Shown: positions 32,309 to 42,069 of the stretch, in pieces
Layout of the letters: each line of letters starts with the position of its first letter
How positions within the stretch are numbered: the first letter of the stretch is position 1
Assembly (NCBI GenBank): GCA_036504515.1
Contig: DASXVA010000012.1
Coordinates: forward strand, 1 to 64,000
Direction: 5' to 3'
Length of the DNA: 64,000 nucleotides
DNA from: AWTP1-18 sp036504515
GTDB taxonomy: Bacteria > Pseudomonadota > Gammaproteobacteria > Burkholderiales > Rhodocyclaceae
Notes under the pieces: generated by a model
The model's input: only the letters and a program-made list of their open reading frames with translations
Told to the model about the DNA's origin: nothing
Databases searched by the model: none
Program-made: the position numbers and the translations under genes

Positions 32309-34657
32309 TCAGGCAGCCAGACGCAGGGCGTCGCGCTTGAGAGCGGAGGCCACGCCGAAGTCGAAGGAGAAATCGTCCACCCGGATCACGATGTCGCGCA
32401 GGTGGTTGCGGCGTTCCAGCACCGTGTATTCCGCCGCAGTAACCACGCCAGCTTCCTTGGCAGCCAGGGCCACATCCCGCACATTGGCAAGAGGATTGCC
32501 CTTGAAGATGCCCTTCTTTTCGGCCTCGCGGATCTTGGCTTCGATAGGCTCGGCATCGATGGTGGCTTGCAGGGCAAGCTCCACGGCGCCCACGGCTTCG
32601 TCTTCCGTCTTGGGTACGTAGGTACCACTGGTCAAACGATCACGGCTGGCAGAAGGTGAAACCAGCAGCTTGGCCACAGCGTGTCCCAGGTCATCGCTGG
32701 GTGCTTTGCAGGCCGCACCGAAGGGGAACAGCAGGCGACCCAGAACGGCTGGCAGCAAGCCACCGGGGAAGTTGGCGAGGATGCCGTCAAAAGCGATTTG
32801 CGTTTTGTGCAGGGCGTGTTGAATGGACCAGTGCATCAAAGGTGCATCGGCGGCCTGACGACCTTCATCTTCATAGCGCTTGAGCACTGTGGAAATCAGG
32901 TAGAGCTGGGACAGCACATCGCCCAGGCGAGCCGAGAGTTTTTCCTTGCGCTTGAGGTCGCCGCCCAGGGTCAGCATGGCCGCGTCGGACAGTAGCGCAA
33001 AGGCTGCGGAATAGCGGTTGAGCACTTGGTAGTAGCGACGGGTTTCCGGGGCGATCTTGTCCGGGGTGCCGTTGAAGTGGGCGCCGGTCAGGCTCAGCCA
33101 GACAGCCCGCAGGCCGTTGCCGATGGTGTAACCCACATGGCCGAACAGGGCACTGTCGAAATCCTTCAGGCCTTTGGCGCTGTCGGGATCAAGGGCGGCC
33201 TGCATTTCCTTCAGCACGTAGGGATGGCAACGAATGGCCCCCTGACCGAACAGAATCAGGCTGCGGGTAAGAATGTTGGCGCCTTCCACCGTGATACCGA
33301 TAGGCACCTGTTGATAGGCACGACCGAGGAAGTTGGAGGGGCCGAGGCAGATGCCTTTGCCGCCCAGAACGTCCATACCGTCGCTCACGACCTGGCGGGC
33401 CAGTTCGGTCACGTGGTACTTGGCAATGGCGGACACCACGGAGGGACGTTCGCCCAGATCCACAGCGCCAGCTGTCATGGAGCGCACGGCATCGGCCGTA
33501 TAGGTGTGACCAGCAATGCGGGTCAAAGCTTCTTCTACCCCTTCGAACTTGCCCACAGCCATTTTGAACTGGCTGCGAACTCGGGCGTAAGCACCCACGG
33601 TGCGGGCCGTCAGCTTGGCCATGCCAGTGTTGGAAGAAGGCAGGGAGATGGAACGGCCGGCAGCCAGACACTCCATCAACATGCGCCAGCCCTGCCCTGC
33701 CATGGCGGGACCGCCGATGATGAACTCAAGGGGCATGAACACGTCTTTACCCTTGGTCGGACCGTTCATGAACACGGCGTTGAGGGGGAAGTGACGGCGA
33801 CCGATATCCACGCCGGGATGATCGTGGGGCACCAAGGCGCAGGTGATACCGATGTCCTTCTTGTCGCCCAGCAAGCCATCAGGATCGTAGAGACGGAAAG
33901 CCAGACCGAGAATGGTGCAAACCGGGGCCAGGGTGATGTAACGCTTGTCCCAGCTAACCCGCATGCCCAGAACTTCCTTGCCTTGCCATTGACCCTTGCA
34001 GACGATGCCAAAGTCAGGAATTGCCGCCGCATCGGAACCGGCCCAGGGGCTGGTCAGGGCGAAGGCAGGCACTTCCACGCCCTTGGCGAGGCGAGGCAGA
34101 TAGTGGTTCTTTTGTGCTTCAGTGCCGTAATGCAGCAGCAGTTCAGCCGGGCCGAGGGAATTGGGCACCATGACTGACACCGCCAGAGCCGAGGACCGGG
34201 TGGACAGCTTGGTCATGACCTGGGAGTGGGCAAAAGCTGAGAACTCCAGACCGCCGTAACGCTTGGGAATGATCAGGCCGAGGAAGCCCTTGGCCTTGAT
34301 GTAGCTCCAGGCTTCGGAAGGCAGATCGTAGAGTTCCTGGGAGACCTTCCAGTCGTCCACCAGGCGGCAGGCTTCTTCCACTTCGTTGTCCATGAAGGAC
34401 TGTTCTTCCGCCCGCAGCTTGGGTTGCGGATAGGCGTGGAGCTTCTTCCAGTCGGGCTTGCCGCGAAACAATTCACCTTCCCACCAGACCGTACCGGCCT
34501 CCAGCGCTTCCCGCTCGGTGTCGGACATCTGGGGCAGGATGCGTTTGTAGATTGAAAAAAGAGGTCGGCTGATCCAGGCCCGCCGCAAAGGACGAACGAG
34601 GATCAGACCGACAAAGAGCGCCAGGGCAAGCGCTGTGGTGAGGAGGGTTGAATTCAT
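32309..34657 (-). CDS. fadE: Acyl-CoA dehydrogenase FadE
   Basis: This encodes 782 residues; E. coli FadE has 814. Residues 3-22 form a hydrophobic N-terminal helix (LLTTALALALFVGLILV), expected to hold the enzyme at the inner membrane. The dehydrogenase core shows PKRYGGLEFSAFAHSQVMTKL (part) at about 140, ALTSPWAGSDA at about 205 for flavin/substrate binding, and GGKGICLGPSNFLGRAYQ near 435. A long C-terminal FadE-specific region follows. It introduces the first double bond into acyl-CoA and is the first structural gene after the TetR regulator. Confidence 0.94.
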   Translation of the reverse strand: MNSTLLTTALALALFVGLILVRPLRRAWISRPLFSIYKRILPQMSDTEREALEAGTVWWEGELFRGKPDWKKLHAYPQPKLRAEEQSFMDNEVEEACRLVDDWKVSQELYDLPSEAWSYIKAKGFLGLIIPKRYGGLEFSAFAHSQVMTKLSTRSSALAVSVMVPNSLGPAELLLHYGTEAQKNHYLPRLAKGVEVPAFALTSPWAGSDAAAIPDFGIVCKGQWQGKEVLGMRVSWDKRYITLAPVCTILGLAFRLYDPDGLLGDKKDIGITCALVPHDHPGVDIGRRHFPLNAVFMNGPTKGKDVFMPLEFIIGGPAMAGQGWRMLMECLAAGRSISLPSSNTGMAKLTARTVGAYARVRSQFKMAVGKFEGVEEALTRIAGHTYTADAVRSMTAGAVDLGERPSVVSAIAKYHVTELARQVVSDGMDVLGGKGICLGPSNFLGRAYQQVPIGITVEGANILTRSLILFGQGAIRCHPYVLKEMQAALDPDSAKGLKDFDSALFGHVGYTIGNGLRAVWLSLTGAHFNGTPDKIAPETRRYYQVLNRYSAAFALLSDAAMLTLGGDLKRKEKLSARLGDVLSQLYLISTVLKRYEDEGRQAADAPLMHWSIQHALHKTQIAFDGILANFPGGLLPAVLGRLLFPFGAACKAPSDDLGHAVAKLLVSPSASRDRLTSGTYVPKTEDEAVGAVELALQATIDAEPIEAKIREAEKKGIFKGNPLANVRDVALAAKEAGVVTAAEYTVLERRNHLRDIVIRVDDFSFDFGVASALKRDALRLAA

Positions 34658-34713
34658 GGTCGTTTCCTTTCGGGACGATCAACAACTAATGGAGGAAAAG
34701 AGAACCGGAAACA

Positions 34714-35385
34714 TCAGGACGGTTCGGAGAACTGGGGCAGAGGCGCGCGCAGCCCCCCCAGCAGGAATGACATCAAACGGGACAACAGCTTTTCGTGTTG
34801 CGTCCCTTCGTCTTCATCCACTTCCCAGTCCGTGACCAGTTGCAGGGCATCGGTACCGGCAATAGCGTAGGAAGTGGCGCCCAGCATGAAATGGAAGCGC
34901 CAGACGATTTCGGCCTTGGGCACATCAGGCAGGGCCTTGAACAGGGCCGTCTTGTAACGTTCGACCACATCGGCGTATTCGGCGGCGAGGAAGGTGCGGA
35001 TGAAGTTGGCCGGTTCAGTCATGGTGCGACCGATCAGACGCTGGAAGGTTTGGCCTCCCTTGCTGTCGTCTTCAGCCATGCGCAACAAGGTGCCAAAGAA
35101 ACCATCCACGATCTGGGAAGGTTTCAGGGGCTGGCCATTGGCTTTGGCTTCCGCCTCATCCAGGGCGCGCATCCGCTCTTCGTTAACAATCACCAGGCGA
35201 CGCCGCAGCACCGCTTCCATCAAGGCTTCCTTGGAACCGAAGTGGTAATTCACCGCCGCCAGGTTGACCTTGGCCTCGCTGGTCACCATCCGCGTTGAAG
35301 TGCCCTCGTAGCCGAACTCCGTGAACAGGCGTTCAGCTGCATCAAGAATGCGCTCATGGGTTTCGCTGACTGAAGTTGCTTCCAT
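34714..35385 (-). CDS. TetR/AcrR-family regulator of the fatty-acid locus
   Basis: This encodes 223 residues from the ATG at 35385 (EATSVSETHERILDAAE). Residues 10-60 form the TetR helix-turn-helix (TRMVTSEAKVNLAAVNYHFGSKEALMEAVL, shown in part), and the rest is a helical ligand domain. It stands at the head of the beta-oxidation block on the same strand. PsrA/FadR-like TetR proteins respond to acyl-CoA, so a similar role here is likely but inferred. A short inverted repeat, AAACG-AA-CGTTT, lies 19 bp upstream and could be its operator. Confidence 0.88.
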   Translation of the reverse strand: MEATSVSETHERILDAAERLFTEFGYEGTSTRMVTSEAKVNLAAVNYHFGSKEALMEAVLRRRLVIVNEERMRALDEAEAKANGQPLKPSQIVDGFFGTLLRMAEDDSKGGQTFQRLIGRTMTEPANFIRTFLAAEYADVVERYKTALFKALPDVPKAEIVWRFHFMLGATSYAIAGTDALQLVTDWEVDEDEGTQHEKLLSRLMSFLLGGLRAPLPQFSEPS

Positions 35386-35403
35386 ATCGACTCGACACAA
35401 TTA

Positions 35404-35415
35404 AAACGAACGTTT
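35404..35415. promoter_or_regulatory. Inverted repeat upstream of the TetR gene
   Basis: AAACG (35404-35408) and CGTTT (35411-35415) are complementary with a 2-bp spacer, just 5' of the TetR start. The position fits an autoregulatory operator. No second copy was found before fadE, fadL or the fadB-like gene. Confidence 0.4.
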
Positions 35416-35596
35416 GAATTGTATGTACGCCGACCTCAGGATGCAAGTAGTTTTGTTAAAAACATTTACAACATGAACTAATACCCAGTGAGCAGCAAAC
35501 AGGAAGGCAGCCAGCAACAGGCGGGATAGAATGTGCGCCCTCTTCCGCCCATTTACCGGCGAAGGCCGCTCAGCTACGGCCTTTCAGGACCAAATC

Positions 35597-37225
35597 ATGT
35601 TGCGATTAAACCAAGTCAAACTCCCCCTGGAACACCCGGAAGGCGCCATCAAGGAAGCCGTTCTTCGTTATCTGGGTATCGCCGAAAACGAATTGGTGGG
35701 GTTTTCCATCTTTAAACGCAGTTACGACGCCCGCAAGCCCCGCGCGATTCTGTTCATCTATTCGATAGATGTGGAGGTCAAGAATGAGGCAGCTGTACAG
35801 CGCAACTTCAAGCCCCAGCGGGGCGGCCCCCAACTGGCCATAACACCGGACCTGGACTACCGTTACGTTGCCAAAGCCCCGGCGGATTTCCCCGATTCGT
35901 CCCGGCCCATCGTCATCGGCACCGGCCCCTGCGGCCTGTTTGCCGGCTTGATCCTGGCCCAAATGGGTTTTCGCCCCATCATTCTGGAACGGGGCAAGGC
36001 CGTGCGGGAGCGGACTCAGGACACCTGGGGCCTGTGGCGCAAGAGCGTGCTCAATCCGGAATCCAACGTCCAGTTTGGCGAAGGCGGCGCCGGCACCTTC
36101 TCTGACGGCAAGCTCTACAGCCAGATCAAGGACCCCCTGCATCGAGGCCGCAAGGTGCTGACCGAGTTCGTCAAAGCCGGAGCCCCCGAAGAAATCCTCT
36201 ACGTCAGCAAGCCCCACATCGGCACCTTCAAGCTGGTGGGCATGGTGGAAACCATGCGGGCGACCATTCATGAACTCGGCGGCGAAGTACGTTTTCAGCA
36301 ACGGGTCGAAGATGTCGAACTCGAAAACGGCCAGATCTGTGGCGTAGTGCTGGTCAGTGGCGAACGTATTACCAGCAAGCACGTGGTGCTGGCTGTCGGC
36401 CACAGCGCCCGGGACACCTTCGAGATGCTGCATCAACGGGGGGTGTATATCGAAGCCAAGCCCTTCTCCATCGGTTTCCGCATCGAGCATCCCCAATCCC
36501 TGATCGACAAGGCACGCCTTGGCCCCAACGCCGGCAACCCCCTGCTTGGGGCAGCGGACTACAAGCTGGTGCATCACTGCGGCAATGGCCGCTCTGCCTA
36601 TAGTTTCTGCATGTGCCCTGGTGGCACCGTCGTGGCGGCCACCTCGGAACCGGGCCGGGTGGTTACCAACGGCATGAGCCAGTATTCCCGCAACGAACGC
36701 AACGCCAACGCGGCCCTGGTGGTCAATGTCACCCCCGCAGACTTCCCCGGCGATGCGACCAAAAATCCATTGATTGGCATCGACTTCCAGCGCCACTGGG
36801 AATCCCGCGCCTTCGAGGCCGGTGGCGGAACCTATGCCGCACCGGGCCAGCGAGTTGAAGACTTCCTGGCCGGCAGGCCCTCCACCGCCTTTGGTAGCGT
36901 GGTGCCCTCCTATACCCCGGGCGTTCATCTGACCGACCTGTCCTCCTGCGCCCCGGATTACGTAATCGACGCCCTGCGGGAAGCAATTCCCGCCTTCGGC
37001 AAACAGATCAAGGGTTTTGACATGGGGGACGCCATCCTGACTGGCGTTGAAACTCGCACCTCATCGCCTATCCGCATTACCCGCGATGAGAAATACCAAA
37101 GTCTGAACACCAAGGGCTTATTCCCCGCCGGTGAAGGGGCTGGTTACGCGGGAGGGATTCTGTCTGCCGCCGTCGACGGCATTGAAGTGGCCGAGGCTGT
37201 AGCCAAAAGCATCATGGGTAGTTAA
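35597..37225 (+). CDS. FAD-dependent oxidoreductase of the COG2509 type
   Basis: This encodes 542 residues from the ATG at 35597 (LRLNQVKLPLEH); 22 more codons are open upstream but have no family support. An N-terminal small alpha/beta domain (1-95) precedes the FAD-binding motif VIGTGPCGLFAGLILAQ at about 110. Then come VQFGEGGAGTFSDGKLY and, near the end, LFPAGEGAGYAGGILSA. The family is widespread, flavin-binding and functionally uncharacterised. It stands alone, divergent from the TetR gene and convergent with cphA across a shared terminator. Confidence 0.87.
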   Translation: MLRLNQVKLPLEHPEGAIKEAVLRYLGIAENELVGFSIFKRSYDARKPRAILFIYSIDVEVKNEAAVQRNFKPQRGGPQLAITPDLDYRYVAKAPADFPDSSRPIVIGTGPCGLFAGLILAQMGFRPIILERGKAVRERTQDTWGLWRKSVLNPESNVQFGEGGAGTFSDGKLYSQIKDPLHRGRKVLTEFVKAGAPEEILYVSKPHIGTFKLVGMVETMRATIHELGGEVRFQQRVEDVELENGQICGVVLVSGERITSKHVVLAVGHSARDTFEMLHQRGVYIEAKPFSIGFRIEHPQSLIDKARLGPNAGNPLLGAADYKLVHHCGNGRSAYSFCMCPGGTVVAATSEPGRVVTNGMSQYSRNERNANAALVVNVTPADFPGDATKNPLIGIDFQRHWESRAFEAGGGTYAAPGQRVEDFLAGRPSTAFGSVVPSYTPGVHLTDLSSCAPDYVIDALREAIPAFGKQIKGFDMGDAILTGVETRTSSPIRITRDEKYQSLNTKGLFPAGEGAGYAGGILSAAVDGIEVAEAVAKSIMGS

Positions 37226-37243
37226 GCCACAAACTTCGGGCAA

Positions 37244-37271
37244 AAAATAGGGCGCCTTGGCGCCCTATTTT
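37244..37271. terminator. Bidirectional terminator between the FAD oxidoreductase gene and cphA
   Basis: AAAATAGGGCG (37244-37254) pairs perfectly with CGCCCTATTTT (37261-37271) over a 6-base loop, with A-run on one side and T-run on the other, so it can serve both convergent genes. Confidence 0.88.
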
Positions 37272-37292
37272 CATTCAAAGCTCAAACCCTGT

Positions 37293-39863
37293 TCAGGCTT
37301 CAGCCACCCGCTTGGCTATGTGTTCCAAAGCCTCCTCCACCTGATCGATCAGGATCAGGCAAAGATCGCCGGACTGCAGGCGCGCCAGGGCTGTATCGAT
37401 GGCCAGAAACTCGCCACGGATTTCCTCAATATGGCTAGTCCGCTTGGCCTTGGCCAGCCCTTGACGTAGTAGCGCCAACACCTCGCCATCCTCTCGGCCC
37501 CGCTGGCAGGCATCCTGAAAGAGGATCACATCGTCGAAGGCATCCCCAAGAATCTCGGTCTGCTGACGGATGTCCTCGTCACGACGGTCACCGGCACCAG
37601 AGATCACCACAGCCCGGCGCTTGCTGGGCATGGCCTCCACGGCGTTGGTCAGGGCCTGGATCGCATCCGGATTGTGACCGTAGTCGGCAATCAGGGTGGC
37701 GCCCTTGTAGCTGAACAGATTGAAGCGGCCCGGAGCACTTTGGGCATCATTGACGAAGGTCGCCAAGCCGGTACGGATCAATTTCCAATCGATATTAAGC
37801 GCCCAGGCAGCAGCTGTGGCGGCCATGGCGTTTTCCACCTGGAAGCCGATGGTGCCGTTGTGGGTCAGGGGAACATCGTGCAGAGAGATGCGTTCGGAGA
37901 ACGACCCTTCCACGCAGACGATCTCGTTGTTTTCCACAAAAACCACACGCTTGCCCTGGGCCCGGTGCGTTGCCATGACCGGATGGTGCACGTCCCGGGC
38001 AAAGAAGGTGACAGAGCCGGGACAAGAAGCAGCCATCTTGACCACGCTGGGATCGGCGGCGTTGAGCACGGCAGTACCGTTGCTGGCTACGTTCTGAACG
38101 ATGACCCGCTTCACTACCGCCAGGTCTTCCACGGTGCTGATGTAGTTCAGTCCCAGGTGGTCGCCCAGACCGATGTTGGTGACAATGGCCACATTGCAAC
38201 GATCAAACCCCAAGCCTTCCCGCAGCACGCCGCCCCGGGCCGTTTCGAATACTGCCGCATCCACAAAGGGATGGAGCAGCACATTACGGGCGCTCTTGGG
38301 ACCACTGCAATCACCGCTGTCGATGCGCTGGCCTTGAATATAGACACCATCAGTACCGGTCATGCCGACCCGGTTGCCGTTCTGGCCCATGAGGTGGGCG
38401 GTCAGGCGCACCGTGGTGGTCTTGCCGTTGGTACCGGCCACCGCCACCACAGGAATGCGGCCATCGGAGCCGTCGGCGTACATGGTGGAAATCACGGCTT
38501 CGCCGACGTTGCGGCCCTTGCCGAAGGACGGCGCAAGGTGCATGCGCAGGCCGGGTGCGGCATTCACTTCAACGATACCGCCCCCTTGAGCTTCCAGGGG
38601 TTTGAGCACGGTGTCGCAAACCACGTCTACACCGCAGATGTCCAACCCCACCATTTTGGCGGCGGCCACGCAGCGGGCGGCTACTTCGGGATGAACGTCG
38701 TCGGTCACATCAGTGGCGGAACCGCCGGTGGAAAGATTAGCGTTGTTGCGCAGGGTCACCCGGGCACCACGATCAGGCACGGTATCCGCCGCCATGCCCT
38801 GCTTGCTCAAAGTAGCCAGGGCAATGTCGTCGAAACGAATTTTGGTCAAGGAGGTGGCATGGCCCTCGCCGCGGCGGGGGTCGCTATTGACGATGTCCAC
38901 CAGCTCGCGCACGGTGTGGGTACCGTCGCCAATCACCTGGGGCGGTTCGCGGCGGGCAGCGGCAACCAGCTTGTCGCCGACGATCAGGACGCGATAGTCC
39001 AAGCCCGGCAGGAAGCGTTCGACCATGATGTCGTCGCGGAACTCGATGGCCGTTTGATAGGCCGCCTTGATCTCGGCTTCGGTCTGCAGATTGACGGAAA
39101 TGCCCTTGCCCTGATTGCCGTCCCGGGGTTTGACCACCACCGGCAGGCCGATTTCTTGGGCCGCTACCCAGGCGTCGTCGGCATCCTTCACCGAGCGGCC
39201 GATGGGCACCGGCACACCAGCGGCGTGGAGCAGTTGTTTGGTCAGGTCTTTGTCCTGAGCAATGGCTTCGGCGATGGCGCTGGTGCAGTCCATCTCGGCG
39301 GCCTGAATGCGGCGCTGTTTGCTGCCCCAGCCGAACTGGACCAAGCTGCCTTCGGTCAGGCGACGAATGGGGATGCCCCGGGCAATCGCTGCATCCACGA
39401 TGGAGCCGGTGGAAGGACCGAGACGCACGTCCTCGTCCAGCTCCCGCAGTCGGTGCAAGGTGCCATCCAGATCAAAGGGGGTGTCGTTCACCGCTGCCTG
39501 AATCAACTCCTGGGCCAATTCAAAGGCCAGCCGACCCACGGGCTCTTCGGTGTATTCCACCACCACCTGATAGGTACCGGTTTCCAGGGTCTGGGTCGTG
39601 CGGCTGAAAGTCACCGGGCAACCGGCGCTGGCCTGAAGGCCGAGGGTGGCGAACTCCAGGGCGTGGGCCAGGGAGATAGGTTCTTTGTGGTTGGCAGGAG
39701 AGAGCAAACCGATTTCGGGAAAACGGTTGCGCAGGCGAGCCTCGAAGCCGTCAAGATCAGCGATGACGCGCTCGGCCTCTTCGCAGGAGACGATGGCTTC
39801 GATGGAGGTGTGGCGGCTCCACAGGTTGGGGCCGCGCAAGGCGCGAATACGGGAGACTTCCAT
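37293..39863 (-). CDS. cphA: Cyanophycin synthetase CphA
   Basis: This encodes 856 residues. It makes the storage polymer cyanophycin (poly-Asp backbone with Arg side chains). The order is an N-terminal domain (1-160, starting MEVSRIRALRGPNLW), an ATP-grasp domain adding Asp (about 215-470; VVVKPRDGNQGKGISV, EVNAAPGLRMHLAP), and a Mur-ligase-like domain adding Arg (from about 472) with an intact P-loop VVAVAGTNGKTTTVRL. All three parts look complete. It lies 28 bp downstream of a second synthetase gene (39892-42069). No cyanophycinase is visible in the window. Confidence 0.95.
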   Translation of the reverse strand: MEVSRIRALRGPNLWSRHTSIEAIVSCEEAERVIADLDGFEARLRNRFPEIGLLSPANHKEPISLAHALEFATLGLQASAGCPVTFSRTTQTLETGTYQVVVEYTEEPVGRLAFELAQELIQAAVNDTPFDLDGTLHRLRELDEDVRLGPSTGSIVDAAIARGIPIRRLTEGSLVQFGWGSKQRRIQAAEMDCTSAIAEAIAQDKDLTKQLLHAAGVPVPIGRSVKDADDAWVAAQEIGLPVVVKPRDGNQGKGISVNLQTEAEIKAAYQTAIEFRDDIMVERFLPGLDYRVLIVGDKLVAAARREPPQVIGDGTHTVRELVDIVNSDPRRGEGHATSLTKIRFDDIALATLSKQGMAADTVPDRGARVTLRNNANLSTGGSATDVTDDVHPEVAARCVAAAKMVGLDICGVDVVCDTVLKPLEAQGGGIVEVNAAPGLRMHLAPSFGKGRNVGEAVISTMYADGSDGRIPVVAVAGTNGKTTTVRLTAHLMGQNGNRVGMTGTDGVYIQGQRIDSGDCSGPKSARNVLLHPFVDAAVFETARGGVLREGLGFDRCNVAIVTNIGLGDHLGLNYISTVEDLAVVKRVIVQNVASNGTAVLNAADPSVVKMAASCPGSVTFFARDVHHPVMATHRAQGKRVVFVENNEIVCVEGSFSERISLHDVPLTHNGTIGFQVENAMAATAAAWALNIDWKLIRTGLATFVNDAQSAPGRFNLFSYKGATLIADYGHNPDAIQALTNAVEAMPSKRRAVVISGAGDRRDEDIRQQTEILGDAFDDVILFQDACQRGREDGEVLALLRQGLAKAKRTSHIEEIRGEFLAIDTALARLQSGDLCLILIDQVEEALEHIAKRVAEA

Positions 39864-39891
39864 GGTCAGTTCCTGATGGTCTGGGGCAGGC

Positions 39892-42069
39892 TCAAATAGC
39901 TGCCGGATCGAGTTCGAAGGTTTCCACCCCAGCCCGGATAATCTCGGGGGAGAGGCCCAGGGCCCAGGCTGCGCCGACGGCAGCCAGTACGTGGGAGGCA
40001 GATTCCGGGTCAGACTGATAGCCGTGCAAGGGCGTGGCGCCCATATCGAGCAGCAAAGTCTCGTCGCGGCCCTTGGCCAGCACCAGACGGCTACCCAAAA
40101 GGAAGACGGCTCGCTTGCCTTCAGCCAGATGAGCGGTCACGGTGGGGTTGCTGCGTTCCAGAGCGAAGTAGATCACCTCGCCATCGCACAGTGCCCCCAA
40201 TTCACTGACCAGGGCATCGTCGGCATTGAGGACGGCAGCGCCTTCCTTCAACACCACATCCACTTGGGTCCGCACCACCTTCATCACCATCTCGGGGCTG
40301 TCGATGTACATCTCTTCCTGATGCTTGTCGGGGTCAATGCGGGTGACCACACCCACCTGACAGCGGTCATAGGCCAGCCCTTCGCCAAGAATGGCCTCGA
40401 AGCCGTTTTCGATCACGGCGGCTTCCACGGCCCGGTTCATCAGCAAACGCCGCGCCGGTTCCCAGTGGGCCCGGTCGCCGGCTTCGCTGCGGCGGTGATT
40501 CAAATAGAGGCCGTCAGCACAGGCCACGCCGATGTACTTGCCGGCCAGTTGCAGCAGGCGGCCGATGAGGCGGGAAACCATGGCGCTACCGGCGGTACCG
40601 CAGACACCCACCACCGGAATGCGACCGCTGTCACCAATGGGGAACAGGTGATTGGCAATGGCCTTGCCCACCGGACGGGGTTTGCCCACGGCGGGCTTGA
40701 GGTGCATCAGCAGGCTGGGGCCGGCATTCACTTCAACAATGGCACCGCCCTGCCCGGTCAAAGGCTTGGAAATATCCTTGACCACCAGATCGATCCCAGC
40801 AATGTCCAGACCAACGATGCGGGCCGCCAGGGCAGCGATAGCTGCGGTCTGGGGATGCACTTCATCGGTCACGTCAAAAGCGTGATTGCCTGTCCGCTGC
40901 ACCATCACTTCGACGCCAGCAGGAGCGATAGCGTCTTCGTCGGCATAGCCTTGGCGCTGGATTTCCAGCAGGCTGTTGGAGTTGATACGGATGCGATTGA
41001 GGGGGTGCTCTTCGGTTTCGCCGCGACGGGGATCGGAATTGATCTGGCTCTGGATCAGTTCGTAGATGGTGGATTTACCGTCGCCAATCACCTTGGCCTC
41101 GTCGCCCTGATTGGCAGCCACCAGACGGTCGCCTACCACCAGCAGACGGTGTTCGCAGCCTTCGATGAACTTTTCCACAATGACGCCGCTGCCTTCGTCC
41201 AGGGCAACGCCGTAGGCGGTTTCCACCTGTTCGCGGGTGGTCAGATTGGTGAACACACCGCGGCCATGATTGCCGTCGTAAGGCTTGACCACCACCGGCA
41301 CGCCGATGTCTTCGGCGGCATCCCAGGCGTCGGCGGGGCTATCCACCAGCCGGCCTTCAGGAACCGGCACGCCACAGGACTGCAACAGGGTCTTGGTCAG
41401 ATCCTTGTCCCGGGAAATGGTCTCGGCAATGGCGCTGGTGCGGTCGGTTTCCGCCGTCCAGATGCGGCGCTGGGCGGCACCGTAGCCCAACTGGACCAAA
41501 TTGCCTTCCGACAGACGGATGGAAGGAATGTCCCGGTCGTCGGCGCCATCCACGATGCTGGCGGTAGAAGGGCCGAGGCAGAGAGAATCCACCATGTCGG
41601 TGAGTTTTTCCACCGTGGCAGCCACGTCGTAGGCTTCGTCGTTCATGGCCGCCAGAATCAGTTCCCGGGCCGCATAGAGCGCTTCCCGGGTGACATCTTC
41701 GTGCCAGGCCCGCACCACCACCTTGTAGTGGCCGCGCTTGTTCATTTCCCGAGCCTTGCCGAAGCCGCCGGGCATGCCCGCCAGATTCTGCAGTTCCAGG
41801 GTGACGTGTTCCAGAATATGGCCGGGCCAAGTGCCTTCTTCTACCCGACGCAGAAAGCCGCCGCGCTCTTCGTAGCTGCAGCGATGCTCAACCAGGCTGG
41901 GCAGCCAGGCCGAGAGTCGTTCGTAAAAACCGGGGATTTTGTTGGAGGGGCAATCTTCCAGAGCACCGATGTCGATCCAGGCTTCGATGACTGGACGGTA
42001 GGTCCACATATTGGGACCACGCAGATGGATGAGGCGGAGAAATTCGATGTCTTTCTTGTTATGGCTCAT
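39892..42069 (-). CDS. Second cyanophycin synthetase-like protein (CphA') with defective Mur-ligase P-loop
   Basis: This encodes 725 residues, 131 fewer than CphA at 37293-39863. The N-terminal domain and ATP-grasp domain are well kept (VVVKPYDGNHGRGVF; IDLVVKDIS...VEVNAGPSLLMHLKP). In the Mur-ligase part the P-loop, which reads GTNGKTT in CphA, is GTAGSAM (bases 40579-40602), losing the phosphate-binding Lys. The domain also ends early. Tandem cphA-cphA' pairs are known in betaproteobacteria such as Ralstonia eutropha. This one may catalyse only Asp addition, or act as a partner or scaffold. Confidence 0.88.
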   Translation of the reverse strand: MSHNKKDIEFLRLIHLRGPNMWTYRPVIEAWIDIGALEDCPSNKIPGFYERLSAWLPSLVEHRCSYEERGGFLRRVEEGTWPGHILEHVTLELQNLAGMPGGFGKAREMNKRGHYKVVVRAWHEDVTREALYAARELILAAMNDEAYDVAATVEKLTDMVDSLCLGPSTASIVDGADDRDIPSIRLSEGNLVQLGYGAAQRRIWTAETDRTSAIAETISRDKDLTKTLLQSCGVPVPEGRLVDSPADAWDAAEDIGVPVVVKPYDGNHGRGVFTNLTTREQVETAYGVALDEGSGVIVEKFIEGCEHRLLVVGDRLVAANQGDEAKVIGDGKSTIYELIQSQINSDPRRGETEEHPLNRIRINSNSLLEIQRQGYADEDAIAPAGVEVMVQRTGNHAFDVTDEVHPQTAAIAALAARIVGLDIAGIDLVVKDISKPLTGQGGAIVEVNAGPSLLMHLKPAVGKPRPVGKAIANHLFPIGDSGRIPVVGVCGTAGSAMVSRLIGRLLQLAGKYIGVACADGLYLNHRRSEAGDRAHWEPARRLLMNRAVEAAVIENGFEAILGEGLAYDRCQVGVVTRIDPDKHQEEMYIDSPEMVMKVVRTQVDVVLKEGAAVLNADDALVSELGALCDGEVIYFALERSNPTVTAHLAEGKRAVFLLGSRLVLAKGRDETLLLDMGATPLHGYQSDPESASHVLAAVGAAWALGLSPEIIRAGVETFELDPAAI

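Noticed and set aside
37674..39899. Very long open frame on the plus strand across cphA (741 codons)
   Set aside because: It is the mirror of a real, motif-rich cphA gene on the minus strand. Its product is His/Gly/Ala-rich with no domain or start signal, which is typical of antisense frames in GC-rich coding DNA. The same applies to long antisense frames over cphA' (39991-42159), fadD (21282-22925), pnp (56712-58364) and infB.
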